From a virus, in the IMG/VR virus record IMGVR_UViG_3300025108_000047, positions 1 to 60,318 of that record: a stretch of DNA of 60,318 nt. One strand, 5' to 3'. The notes under the pieces are model-generated. The model made no database searches. It saw only the letters and a list, made by a program, of their open reading frames with translations, and was not told where the DNA came from. Positions 14,686 to 22,277 of this stretch are shown piece by piece. Position 1 is the first letter of the stretch. Every line of letters starts with the position of its first letter. Position numbers and translations under genes: made by a program.

Positions 14686-15507
14686 TTAATACAAGTCTTC
14701 GGCAGTTAATGTTACTAAGTTTAATTTACCATCAAATCTTTCGTAACGTTTTGGATAAGAATCTTCAGCTAAACACTTTTGATATATTCTAAGTAAATGG
14801 TCTATCTTTTCGTTGGCAACCTCCATAACAGAAGCGTCTAACTCAAACATAGCTATTTCAAAAGGAGGTTGTTTTTCTACAACAGCAAACACAAACCTTG
14901 CGTTTGGACTTACAAGCTTGTTAGCTATAAGACCTCTTAGGTAATACGCAGCCTGTCTGTCATATCCAAACTTTTTAATACTAGAAGTAAACGCTTTAAC
15001 TGAAGTAGTAGTTTTTAAGTCTACTACCAAATCGTCAGAGTCTCTTCTTAAGTCTATTAAACTTTTGCAGTTAATTATATGAGTCTCATCGTTATCGTCT
15101 CTAATACTTTCTGTCCATGCGTTTACAGACTCTGTAACAGCTTTATTACATGAAAACAACTCTTTCATTGTTTCGTTGTTATTGACAGCCTCTTCCATTC
15201 CTAGAATTTTAGAGTATTGTTCTGTCGTAAGTATTATTTTATTTCCAGCATTAAGCAAATGTTCAGCAAAAGCTTCTTTACCAGCTTTAGTTCTTTTGTC
15301 AATTTTTGGAATAATATAATATAAGTCATCAAACTTTTCTGGTTCTAAGACTTTACAGTGAAAAGCAGAGCCAAACACCATTGCTTCCGTAGAAGTAGAT
15401 TGTGATTCTATTTGTGATTTAAAGTAAGCAGGACTTTCGTTTAGCCAACCTAACATAGAATTTGTAATGTGTGATTTGTCTTCGTAATAATTATCTTGAT
15501 TTATCAT
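14686..15507 (-). CDS. RecE-like PD-(D/E)XK exonuclease
   Basis: A 273-residue protein. GSAFHCKVLEPEKF (46-59) is the helix typical of the RecE C-terminal/DUF3799 family. The nuclease core is SLIDLRRDSDDLVVDLKTTT, with D152, D163 and K165 as metal and catalytic residues, and YDRQAAYYL is the Q-motif. A 5'-3' double-strand exonuclease would supply 3' single strands to the Rad52-like annealing protein encoded 2.4 kb upstream, as in RecET. It probably acts in replication-linked recombination and concatemer formation. Confidence 0.85.
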   Translation of the reverse strand: MINQDNYYEDKSHITNSMLGWLNESPAYFKSQIESQSTSTEAMVFGSAFHCKVLEPEKFDDLYYIIPKIDKRTKAGKEAFAEHLLNAGNKIILTTEQYSKILGMEEAVNNNETMKELFSCNKAVTESVNAWTESIRDDNDETHIINCKSLIDLRRDSDDLVVDLKTTTSVKAFTSSIKKFGYDRQAAYYLRGLIANKLVSPNARFVFAVVEKQPPFEIAMFELDASVMEVANEKIDHLLRIYQKCLAEDSYPKRYERFDGKLNLVTLTAEDLY

Positions 15508-15511
15508 AGTT

Positions 15512-15709
15512 TTATATATTATCTTCTTCTGTTTCTTGATTTTGTTTAAAGTATTCTCTTATCCTACTTTCAGAAAGACTAAATCTATCAGCTATTTCTT
15601 TTACACTGTAACCTTCTTTAAAATGTAAAATAGAAGCTAACTCAGCTTTTTTTCTTATGTCTAAGTCTTGAATAGGAGTCCATTCGTTTTTATGACTATT
15701 TCTGTTCAT
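15512..15709 (-). CDS. Small sigma-region-4-like HTH protein
   Basis: A 65-residue protein. KAELASILHFKEGYSVKEIA then DRFSLSESRIREYFKQ is a classic helix-turn-helix of the sigma-70 region 4/LuxR style. The flanks are polar and disordered. It could be a DNA-binding regulator or a terminase-like DNA recogniser. It lies 4 nt upstream of the exonuclease and overlaps its upstream neighbour by 14 nt. Confidence 0.65.
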   Translation of the reverse strand: MNRNSHKNEWTPIQDLDIRKKAELASILHFKEGYSVKEIADRFSLSESRIREYFKQNQETEEDNI

Positions 15710-15953
15710 CTTTTTTAGGCTCTAAGTCTTGTTTTAAAAATTCTTTTTTATACAATTTGTAATTAGGCAAATGCTTTGCTGCTTCATATACATCATTGTG
15801 AAGTTTTTTTGCTGTGCCATAAAGCTCATCGTAATGTTCTTTAGTTACATAAACATCTTTCATTTGCTGCAACACGTGTTCTACAACCATTATAGTATAT
15901 TCTTGGTTTGCTAAAGCATCTAAATAAGCTTTCTCTTTTTTCTTATTAAACAT
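15696..15953 (-). CDS. Helical protein of unknown function
   Basis: An 85-residue helical protein (FNKKKEKAYLDALANQEYTI, VVEHVLQQMKDVYVTKEHYDEL) with a Lys-rich C-terminus. It overlaps the DnaA-like gene by 8 nt and the HTH gene by 14 nt. No family is recognised. Tight coupling to the DnaA-like gene hints at a role in replication initiation. Confidence 0.6.
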   Translation of the reverse strand: MFNKKKEKAYLDALANQEYTIMVVEHVLQQMKDVYVTKEHYDELYGTAKKLHNDVYEAAKHLPNYKLYKKEFLKQDLEPKKDEQK

Positions 15954-16419
15954 AATCTAATTCTTTTTTTAATTGTTTTTTTAATTGTTCTATTTGTAGT
16001 TTAAGGCCTACGTTTTCTGCCTGTAAGTTTTCTATAATTCTACCTTTGTTTAAAAGCTTATCTCTGAGCTTGCTATTGCTTGTAAGGATAGAAGAAACAA
16101 AATCATTTGTAACTTCGTCTTGTATGTATATGTTAGCAAGACCTACCGCTTGCATATATGACGTATTGTATTCTTTGTATATACCACACAAGTCATCAAA
16201 CTTTTTACAATGATGTATAATTGAAGAGTGGTCTCGGTTTATAAGTCTACCACAGTCAACAAGTCCTAAGTCAAACATTTTAACTAAGACTACGCTAATT
16301 ATTGTTCTATGATAAACCAACTGTCTTTCTCTACATTTACCCATAAACTCATCATAATTAACATGATTGTAATTTAGGTAGTGTTTTATAAATTCTTTTG
16401 CATTATCTAATTCTTTCAT
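15946..16419 (-). CDS. DnaA domain IV-like replication initiator
   Basis: A 157-residue protein. Residues 36-75 carry the DnaA C-terminal DNA-binding signature: YHRTIISVVLVKMFDLGLVD then CGRLINRDHSSIIHHCKKF, where R62-D63-H64-S65 matches the RDHST motif that reads DnaA boxes. The AAA+ domain of DnaA is missing. The C-terminus is a leucine-rich coiled coil (ENVGLKLQIEQLKKQLKKEL) that could dimerise or recruit a helicase. It could bind the perfect DnaA box at 26027-26035. It overlaps rusA by ATGA. Confidence 0.8.
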   Translation of the reverse strand: MKELDNAKEFIKHYLNYNHVNYDEFMGKCRERQLVYHRTIISVVLVKMFDLGLVDCGRLINRDHSSIIHHCKKFDDLCGIYKEYNTSYMQAVGLANIYIQDEVTNDFVSSILTSNSKLRDKLLNKGRIIENLQAENVGLKLQIEQLKKQLKKELDYV

Positions 16420-16781
16420 AATACTCTTATTATTACACCTGCTTCTTCTTTATTATAAGTATATGGCTCAAAAAAAGGAATGATAAACTCACAGTTATCA
16501 TCTTCTATCCAGCCGTACTTAACCATTAAGTCTTGTACAGTCTGACAGGGATTTATGTAATCAAACCTGTGTCTTGAGCCTCTTATAAATTCAAAAGATA
16601 TTTTATAGGGAGCTTCCTTACCTACAAGCATAGCTTTAAACTTCTCCTTGTTCGACAAGTAGTCAGCTTTTGTAGCGCTTATGTAAGTCATTACAGTCTT
16701 AGAGTGGATTAGCATTTTGCCAGTCCATCTCTTTCCGTTCTTGCTTGAAGGTACGTTACCCCCTATAAATATCTCATTCAT
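16416..16781 (-). CDS. rusA: RusA-like Holliday junction resolvase
   Basis: A 121-residue protein, the usual RusA length. It starts IGGNVPSSKNGK as many RusA proteins do. The signature D74-YINPCQTVQD84-LMVKYGWIED94-D95-N carries the acidic residues that hold the catalytic metal. It would cut four-way junctions made by recombination and replication, trimming branches before packaging. It overlaps the DnaA-like gene and follows the SSB-like gene. Confidence 0.82.
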   Translation of the reverse strand: MNEIFIGGNVPSSKNGKRWTGKMLIHSKTVMTYISATKADYLSNKEKFKAMLVGKEAPYKISFEFIRGSRHRFDYINPCQTVQDLMVKYGWIEDDNCEFIIPFFEPYTYNKEEAGVIIRVL

Positions 16782-16800
16782 AACAGATGTTATTGGTTAA

Positions 16801-17400
16801 TTAAAATGGTAAGTCTGTATCCTCTGGCGTAGATGCAACAGGCTCAGTATCAAACTTGTTTTTTAATGCGTCCATGCCGTCTAATAATTGCTGGTCGTCA
16901 GCAGACAGCACTTTGTTGTATTTAGAATTATAAGTAAGTTTCTTACCTACCTTAGAAGACCATAAGTATTTTACAGCAGTTCTTTTAACTAAAGTTCCAG
17001 TCTCTTTATCTTTACCTACATACTCTTCAGAAACAAGAGCTACCTGAACGCGTCTGTTTAAAGCAGACTTACAAGCTTCAGCGTCTGAGTTAAACTCAGT
17101 AACACCACAGTTCATTAAGAAATCTTTTAGTTGTTTCTTTTTCCATTCTTTAGTGCTGTCTTTGTCGGTTTGTTTTACAACCCAAAATCTTGCACTTGCT
17201 TGTTTACCATCTTCTGTTAAAAGATAAAACTCAATAAAAGGTGAGCTTGTGTAGCCTTCTATCTCAGAAGAGTTTTTAAGTCCTGTCACAGTACATAAGT
17301 ATCCTCCTGGAGTAGCTCTTTCTGGGTATTTACCATCAGAACCTTTAGGGTTAGTTTGTCCTCCTTTGAAATTTGCTAAGTTGAATGCTTCCATTGTCAT
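16801..17400 (-). CDS. SSB-like single-stranded DNA-binding protein
   Basis: A 199-residue protein. The main domain has the strand layout of phage OB-fold-type DNA-binding proteins (YLCTVTGLKNSSEI, FIEFYLLTEDGKQASARFWV, RVQVALVSEEYVG). It ends in an acidic tail with the SSB-type tip PEDTDLPF, the kind of end that docks replication and repair partners. It lies directly between rusA and the Rad52-like gene. Protection of single strands for annealing and DnaB loading is the likely role. The exact family was not named from sequence. Confidence 0.75.
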   Translation of the reverse strand: MTMEAFNLANFKGGQTNPKGSDGKYPERATPGGYLCTVTGLKNSSEIEGYTSSPFIEFYLLTEDGKQASARFWVVKQTDKDSTKEWKKKQLKDFLMNCGVTEFNSDAEACKSALNRRVQVALVSEEYVGKDKETGTLVKRTAVKYLWSSKVGKKLTYNSKYNKVLSADDQQLLDGMDALKNKFDTEPVASTPEDTDLPF

Positions 17401-17427
17401 AATTTTAATGTTTTAATAATTTATTAA

Positions 17428-17961
17428 TTAGTTTTTTTTCCAGTTAAATCTTACCTTACCATTTTGGTCTTTAGCAGCTAACTGAACAAGCTGTCCATTT
17501 TCATCTCTTTTGTCTCCCCAAGTCCACTCTTTGAGTTTTAATCCCCAAGTAGCTTTAGGTCTACCGCCTACTTCTTGAAACTCGCTTGAGTCAAGTTTAG
17601 CTTGTATAAGAGGAAAGTCGTAAAGCTCACGACCTATTCCCCAATTAAAGCAAGCACGTTTAAATGCGTCTGAAGCTTGACCTTTTTCTGCTTCTGTATT
17701 AGACTCAGTACCTACGTCTTGTTTCCAAACCCATTCTTTTGTTTCTGGGTTGTAAATACCAACAGAACAATAAAGTCTGTTGTCTATTACCTCATAGCGT
17801 TTAGACCAATTCTCAGGGCCTACAGCTTTGTCTAGGACATTCATGTCATACCTTGCGTCTTTATACGCTAAGATGGTCGCATAACCTCCTTTGTTGATTG
17901 ATTGTACTCTAAAGTCTATTTGACTTAATTCTACTGGTTGATTTAATTTTTTAAAATCCAT
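17428..17961 (-). CDS. Rad52-like single-strand annealing protein
   Basis: A 177-residue protein. GGYATILAYKDARYDMNVLD, then GPENWSKRYEVIDNRLYCSV, and the later QASDAFKRACFNWGIGRELYD, are the Rad52/Rad22 family blocks: the beta sheet and then the AFKRA...GIG helix that binds DNA. The protein would form rings and pair single strands generated by the RecE-like exonuclease. This gives a complete phage recombination pair with SSB-like and RusA partners in one operon. Confidence 0.85.
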   Translation of the reverse strand: MDFKKLNQPVELSQIDFRVQSINKGGYATILAYKDARYDMNVLDKAVGPENWSKRYEVIDNRLYCSVGIYNPETKEWVWKQDVGTESNTEAEKGQASDAFKRACFNWGIGRELYDFPLIQAKLDSSEFQEVGGRPKATWGLKLKEWTWGDKRDENGQLVQLAAKDQNGKVRFNWKKN

Positions 17962-17976
17962 AATTTTAATTTTGTT

Positions 17977-18201
17977 TTATTTGTTTCTTGTTTCATAACT
18001 TTTAATATCTCTGTCTAACTTTTTTAGAACAACAGCAGCCATAACTATTTTAATAAATCTTCTTATTAAGATTGGTGATTTACTTGTAATAAGTATAAAT
18101 CCTATTTCTTTAAAGATTCTGTGTAAAATAGAACGGACAGTTGATTTACTAAAGCCAGTTCGTTGAGATACTTTAGCTATTATTTTTTCATAATTTGACA
18201 T
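17977..18201 (-). CDS. Small HU/HTH-like DNA-binding protein
   Basis: A 74-residue basic protein. MSNYEKIIAKVSQRTGFSKS then TVRSILHRIFKEIGFIL resembles the first two helices of HU/IHF proteins (K(I/V)xxKTGxSKxxVxxIL). PILIRRFIKIV stands where HU has its RGFG arm base, but the DNA-clamping arm is missing. It may be a reduced HU-like protein or a simple HTH. Placed just before the recombination genes, a DNA-architectural role is plausible. Confidence 0.55.
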   Translation of the reverse strand: MSNYEKIIAKVSQRTGFSKSTVRSILHRIFKEIGFILITSKSPILIRRFIKIVMAAVVLKKLDRDIKSYETRNK

Positions 18202-18241
18202 AAATTATTTTTAAATACTTTGCTAAAATAATAAATAACTT

Positions 18242-18391
18242 TTATTTATTAAAGAATTTTTTTAATTTAATTACAGAAAAACCTATAATAAATAACGCTA
18301 TAAATGGTAGTAAATTTACTGCCAAAACAGCGCAAACAACTAAGGCTAATACACCTAAGAATGCTCCTCCGATAATATCTATTTCGTTCAT
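18242..18391 (-). CDS. Small membrane protein (49 aa)
   Basis: The frame starts MNEIDIIGGAFLGVLALVVC and ends FSVIKLKKFFNK. It is almost completely hydrophobic, giving one or two membrane helices with a positive C-terminus. It fills the gap between the helicase and the HU-like gene, with only 4 nt from the dnaB stop. Small membrane proteins in early operons often target host envelope or transport functions; here that is inference. Confidence 0.6.
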   Translation of the reverse strand: MNEIDIIGGAFLGVLALVVCAVLAVNLLPFIALFIIGFSVIKLKKFFNK

Positions 18392-18395
18392 AATT

Positions 18396-19682
18396 TTAAA
18401 TTAATGATGTGAATTTAGTTCTACTTGAGTCAAAGCTCATATTAATTTCTCCTACACCTATGTTACGACCTTTTGCAAATATTATTTGCGCAAGTCCAGC
18501 AGCGTCAGTTCCGTCTTCAAGTGATGGGATGTTGTAGTATTCTGGTCTAAATAGTAGACAAACTATATCCGCTGCTTGTTCGATTTCGCCTGATTCTCTC
18601 AAGTCTGACATTGTAGGTTTTGGATTGCCTCTAAACGAGACACCTCTGTTTAATTGCGATAAAGCTATAACAGAGATATTAAGTTCTTTTGCAAGATTTT
18701 TGAGCGTTCTCGCAACCATTGATACTTCTTGTTCTCTTGTTCCGTTCTTTTTTCCTTGGACGGAAACGAGTTGGAGGTAGTCGATAAATACCACCTGCAC
18801 ATTGTCATTAATAGCATATTTTCTAATTTTTGCGGTTAAATAACTTAATGATGTTCTTTTACAGTCATCAATCTTTAATGGTAAGTCTTCAATAACGCCT
18901 ATAGCTTTGTTGATTAATTTCAACTGCTCTTTATCTATTGCGCCTTGATTTAATTCTCTTAAAGATATTCCTGACTCTATACTTATAATTCTTTGTAATA
19001 ATTGTGGAGCAGACATTTCATAACTAAATACTGCAACTGGGTGTTTAGCACGTACAGCGTTATACGCTACGTTTAGAGCAAAGCTCGTTTTACCCATAGA
19101 TGAAGCAGCACCTATTATTGTTAAGTCTGTTGGTTGTAAACCATTAGTGAAATTGTCAAGACAAGAATAACCAGTTGTTACACCAGTTATCCCGTCCGTA
19201 GACATACGTGTTGTTAAGGTTGTATAATAATCTTTTAATTGACCTCCGATGTTTTCGTCATTAGACGACTCATCAGTCTGTATAATTTCTATGCCTTTCT
19301 TAAGCTCGTCAGAAATTGTATCCAACGGTTCGTTTTTTTGCATTAAATTATTTATGTTCAACAAAAGATTGCCCATAGTTTGATATTTACTTCTATACGA
19401 TAGGTCTTCTATCAATGAATTAAAATCAAAACTTGTATAACCATAAGATTCACAGTCAAACAAAACACTAAGAGAGTTTTTATCCATGCCTATTTCTTTG
19501 CCTATAGTAACCATATCTATCTTAGTCCCAGACTTGTGAACTTTCTTTATAGCTTCCCAAAGAAAACTATAGTTAGGTTCGTTTAACTTAATTTTCATAA
19601 GTCTGTCTTCGTCTTTGATAAAAAGCTCAGGGCTTACTAAAACTTTGCCTATTAAAAACTTTTCTCTTTCTGTATTTGTCAT
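18396..19682 (-). CDS. dnaB: Replicative DNA helicase, DnaB type
   Basis: A 428-residue protein, close to the size of cellular DnaB. The N-terminal helical domain spans about 1-105. The RecA-like domain has TGYSCLDNFTNGL, Walker A GAASSMGKT (191-199), SYEMSAPQLLQRI, Walker B VVFIDYLQLV (D301), SQLNRGVSFR and LRESGEIEQAAD. It unwinds DNA at the fork, moving 5'-3'. No primase or polymerase is fused or nearby, so host primase and polymerase III are probably recruited, perhaps with the DnaA-like protein as loader. Confidence 0.95.
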   Translation of the reverse strand: MTNTEREKFLIGKVLVSPELFIKDEDRLMKIKLNEPNYSFLWEAIKKVHKSGTKIDMVTIGKEIGMDKNSLSVLFDCESYGYTSFDFNSLIEDLSYRSKYQTMGNLLLNINNLMQKNEPLDTISDELKKGIEIIQTDESSNDENIGGQLKDYYTTLTTRMSTDGITGVTTGYSCLDNFTNGLQPTDLTIIGAASSMGKTSFALNVAYNAVRAKHPVAVFSYEMSAPQLLQRIISIESGISLRELNQGAIDKEQLKLINKAIGVIEDLPLKIDDCKRTSLSYLTAKIRKYAINDNVQVVFIDYLQLVSVQGKKNGTREQEVSMVARTLKNLAKELNISVIALSQLNRGVSFRGNPKPTMSDLRESGEIEQAADIVCLLFRPEYYNIPSLEDGTDAAGLAQIIFAKGRNIGVGEINMSFDSSRTKFTSLI

Positions 19683-19696
19683 AATGTTTTATTTAT

Positions 19697-20212
19697 TTAA
19701 TTATATAAATGTTTATCTTGTGACTCGCAAGGCTCTTTACACTTACTGCAAGACGATTCATAATCATCGTCCCAATCAACTTCTTCTTCACAGCAGTCAG
19801 AAACGTATATAATTTCTCCCTGACTATGGTCAATGTCTCCGTCTGAATAATGAATAATACCACAAAAAGCCATTCCTGGTTCTTCGTATTCCATTTCCAT
19901 TGTTAAATTTGGAAACATTTTTGCAAGACTTTCAAAAAATTGTATAGGAGGAGACCAAGCGGTGTCAAAAGTAACACTAAATATTGAATTTTCCATATAT
20001 AATTCAGCATCATATATTTCCCACTTAGTACCCCAGTTTTCTACATTCCAACCATACCAGTTTTTTTCTTCATGTTCTGGTCTTGGGACAAACCAACCCA
20101 TTTTAAAATCATCACAAGTTCTGTGGTCGTTTACTTTAAATGAAGTATAAAATTTAATCATGTCTTTTTTAGTTCCTTGAACTTCAAGACGATTCCAACA
20201 CCAATTTGGCAT
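19697..20212 (-). CDS. Api92/YubB-like ferredoxin-fold protein with cysteine-rich tail
   Basis: A 171-residue protein. It begins MPNWCWNRLEVQG and has WYGWNVENWGTKWEIYDAEL, FDTAWSPPIQFFESLAKMFP and EEPGMAFCGII, the motif order of the Api92-like/YubB family found on phages and plasmids. A C-terminal addition with SDCCEEEVDWDDD and SCSKCKEPCE looks like a small zinc site. The family's function is unknown. It is not essential to any module seen here. Confidence 0.75.
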   Translation of the reverse strand: MPNWCWNRLEVQGTKKDMIKFYTSFKVNDHRTCDDFKMGWFVPRPEHEEKNWYGWNVENWGTKWEIYDAELYMENSIFSVTFDTAWSPPIQFFESLAKMFPNLTMEMEYEEPGMAFCGIIHYSDGDIDHSQGEIIYVSDCCEEEVDWDDDYESSCSKCKEPCESQDKHLYN

Positions 20213-20214
20213 AG

Positions 20215-20478
20215 TTAATCTAATAAAATCATATAGGCTTCTGGATTGGCGCGCCTAAACCATTGCAGTCCTTCTGCGTGTTCATTAAGAATTTTGTTAT
20301 CATCTAAGAACATTCCTTTTTCAAATAAAATACTACAACCCATAACAAAATCATACATGGAAAGTTCCACGGCAGTTAGCCGTGTCTCTTCTCCAGTAAA
20401 TCTATTTGCTACAACGTCTCCCTCTTTATAGAGTTCTCCGTCAAACCATTTTGGTAATTCTTGCATTTTCTTTTTCAT
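20215..20478 (-). CDS. Conserved marine phage protein of unknown function
   Basis: An 87-residue protein. LPKWFDGELYKEGDVVANRF, then GEETRLTAVELSMYDFVMG, and the end GLQWFRRANPEAYMILLD form a layout I have met in cyanophages and pelagic phages, without a known role. The regular pattern suggests a folded domain, and the gene stands alone between an Api92-like gene and an acidic protein gene. Confidence 0.65.
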   Translation of the reverse strand: MKKKMQELPKWFDGELYKEGDVVANRFTGEETRLTAVELSMYDFVMGCSILFEKGMFLDDNKILNEHAEGLQWFRRANPEAYMILLD

Positions 20479-20482
20479 AATA

Positions 20483-20743
20483 TTATCCTATTAATTTTTC
20501 GTGAGCTTCATGTTCTATATCTTCATAGAAGTCAGCTTCTATAAAGTGCCAAAACAAATCTGTAATGTCTGTGGTAATCCACAATCCATTTTTATCTTTG
20601 GACTGTAAATGTACTTCTGTGACCTCTACTTCTTTATGTTCGGGAAGCTCATGTGTGGCTGACTCATAACGATAAGTATATGATATAATCATTTCGTAAT
20701 TCTCATCTGAGACTAAAAAGTCTCCTGATATTTCTCTATTCAT
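20483..20743 (-). CDS. Small acidic protein of unknown function
   Basis: An 86-residue protein with beta strands in the first half (YEMIISYTYRYESATHELPE, VEVTEVHLQSKDKNGLWITT) and an acidic helical end (FIEADFYEDIEHEAHEKLIG). Glu and Asp far exceed Lys and Arg, a composition seen in DNA-mimic inhibitors, but nothing more specific supports that. It overlaps its upstream neighbour by 8 nt. Confidence 0.6.
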   Translation of the reverse strand: MNREISGDFLVSDENYEMIISYTYRYESATHELPEHKEVEVTEVHLQSKDKNGLWITTDITDLFWHFIEADFYEDIEHEAHEKLIG

Positions 20744-21002
20744 TATCTTCTTGATTTAAAGTTTCTTTTAATTTAATGAAAGCTGAATCAATCATTTTAT
20801 GTGTAATGTCTACAGCTGCTAATGTTTTATCCTTTAGATTTCTTTTAGGTTTTATTTTATCACCTATTTCTGGATAAGTTTTAAGCACAGACAGCACAAT
20901 ATGTGTTGCTTTGTTTTCATTTTCTTCGTCTTTAAAAACGTTGTTTGCGGTTAAGTTGTCAACAATTTCTAATGCAATGCTGATGTTTGTGATTTTTTTC
21001 AT
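20736..21002 (-). CDS. Small helical protein of unknown function
   Basis: An 88-residue protein (MKKITNISIALEIVDNLTAN). It is mostly helical, with no membrane segment or clear motif. The following 87 bases upstream hold a hairpin at 21060-21091, so this gene may head a new transcript. No promoter of the TAnnTTTG type is visible on this strand. Confidence 0.6.
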   Translation of the reverse strand: MKKITNISIALEIVDNLTANNVFKDEENENKATHIVLSVLKTYPEIGDKIKPKRNLKDKTLAAVDITHKMIDSAFIKLKETLNQEDNE

Positions 21003-21059
21003 AATTTTGTATTGATTTTGTTTTAATCTATTTTGATAATTGATTCGATTAGTTTTTAG

Positions 21060-21091
21060 AAAGAGAGGTGTGATTCCCTCTCTTTTTTTTT
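21060..21091. terminator. Intrinsic terminator hairpin, stronger on the plus strand
   Basis: A 9-bp perfect stem AAAGAGAGG/CCTCTCTTT (21060-21068 and 21077-21085) with an 8-nt loop, followed on the plus strand by a T run to 21091. On the minus strand it directly follows the stop of the gene at 21090-21407 but has only TTTCT after the stem. It may stop transcription both ways. Confidence 0.65.
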
Positions 21092-21407
21092 AATAATTTG
21101 GTTTAAGATGTGCAGTTCTTTGCTCTCTTTCTAAGTCTTCCAACTCGCATTCTATAAATGGTGTTCTAACTTTTGGTGCTTTAACTTTTTCAAACATCAC
21201 CTCTTTAATCTTGTTAGACTTTCTTACATGATTAGCTAATGTGTTAACTACTTTATAAACATGATTGCACAATTCTTTTTGCTTATCATCTAAATTGTCT
21301 CCAGGTTCTATTTCCCAGACTTCTCCGTAATTAATTTTTTGATTTTCAAAGTTACCAGTGTTAATGGTAACAGATTGATTGCTAATAATTTCTTTTACTT
21401 TAGACAT
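21090..21407 (-). CDS. Protein of unknown function
   Basis: A 105-residue protein. The middle has DDKQKELCNHVYKVVNTLAN then HVRKSNKIKEVMFEKVKAPK, helical and basic, and the end ECELEDLEREQRTAHLKPNY is charged. No family recognised. It is followed by a terminator-like hairpin at its stop codon and separated from its upstream neighbour by 10 nt. Confidence 0.6.
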   Translation of the reverse strand: MSKVKEIISNQSVTINTGNFENQKINYGEVWEIEPGDNLDDKQKELCNHVYKVVNTLANHVRKSNKIKEVMFEKVKAPKVRTPFIECELEDLEREQRTAHLKPNY

Positions 21408-21417
21408 AATTTTTACT

Positions 21418-21816
21418 TTAATATATTGTTAAAAATTTTTTTGGAGTTCCTTCAAAGATTACTTTTTCACTATAAGTGTCATAAACTTTAATTGTTATGT
21501 CATCATGATGAACATATATATAATATATATATTCTTCTCCGCAATCATCTGCATCTGGATGCATCAAATAAATACCTCCAGGCCCATTTTTAAAGTGGGC
21601 AAACATTTGTGCTGCTAAACAATCTGTCCCGTTTGCAACTTGTATTTCTTCGTCTAAGCTTATACCATTTACAACACTAAACTTAGATAGCCATTCTGCT
21701 AAGTCTACTCCGTGTCCTGACATATACCCATCGTATTGACGATACATAGTTGTTAATACTTGTTCTTCGTTATCATCATATTTTTCTATGATTTTTGTTA
21801 AACTTCTTGTTCCCAT
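21418..21816 (-). CDS. Conserved MGTRSLT-family protein of unknown function
   Basis: A 132-residue protein starting MGTRSLTKIIEKYDD. Conserved-looking features are TTMYRQYDGYMSGHGVDLAE, VANGTDCLAAQMFAHFKNGP and GGIYLMHPDADDCGEEYIY. I know this family from phages and assorted bacteria, always without a proven function. Its many conserved Asp, His and Gly residues would fit an enzyme or ligand-binding protein. It stands in the early-type operon. Confidence 0.68.
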   Translation of the reverse strand: MGTRSLTKIIEKYDDNEEQVLTTMYRQYDGYMSGHGVDLAEWLSKFSVVNGISLDEEIQVANGTDCLAAQMFAHFKNGPGGIYLMHPDADDCGEEYIYYIYVHHDDITIKVYDTYSEKVIFEGTPKKFLTIY

Positions 21817-21835
21817 AATATTTTATTTTTATATA

Positions 21836-22264
21836 TTAAAATGTTTGTTCTATTAATTTATGAAAATCCTCTACTGAAGCAACAGCTTCTTTCCAGTCAT
21901 TGTTTTTCTGACAAGCCTTAACCATTTGCAACATTGTGTATGAGCCTAGCTTAACTAATGCTGTGTCTGAATTGTCACCTTTATTAAGTTGACTATACTC
22001 AAAAGCTCCAACCATATTTCCTATAGTCATAACCTCTAGTAAATTTTGTGGGTCTAAATGGTATAAAGCACCAACCCAAATGTCTGAACGTTTCGTCATT
22101 TTTTTACCCTCTAAAGAATCTAAAACGTATTTTTTAAAGTTATCTGCAAGTTCAGATAATCTTTTGTTATCAATACCTATAGCTTCTGATAGGCTATCGC
22201 TTTCAGAGCTTGGTTTAAATTCAGATAATGTTTCTTGATAAAATTTCTTAAATTGATTTTTCAT
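21836..22264 (-). CDS. Helical protein of unknown function
   Basis: A 142-residue protein, helical throughout (LSELADNFKKYVLDSLEGKK, DPQNLLEVMTIGNMVGAFEY). It lies 13 nt downstream of the vWA-like gene and may be part of the MoxR/vWA module as a substrate or adaptor, an idea based only on position. No motif identifies it. Confidence 0.6.
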   Translation of the reverse strand: MKNQFKKFYQETLSEFKPSSESDSLSEAIGIDNKRLSELADNFKKYVLDSLEGKKMTKRSDIWVGALYHLDPQNLLEVMTIGNMVGAFEYSQLNKGDNSDTALVKLGSYTMLQMVKACQKNNDWKEAVASVEDFHKLIEQTF

Positions 22265-22277
22265 AATAATTTATTTT

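Noticed and set aside
20566-20580. A second DnaA box (TAATCCACA)
   Set aside because: It differs from TTATCCACA at the second position and lies inside a coding gene without other origin-like features.
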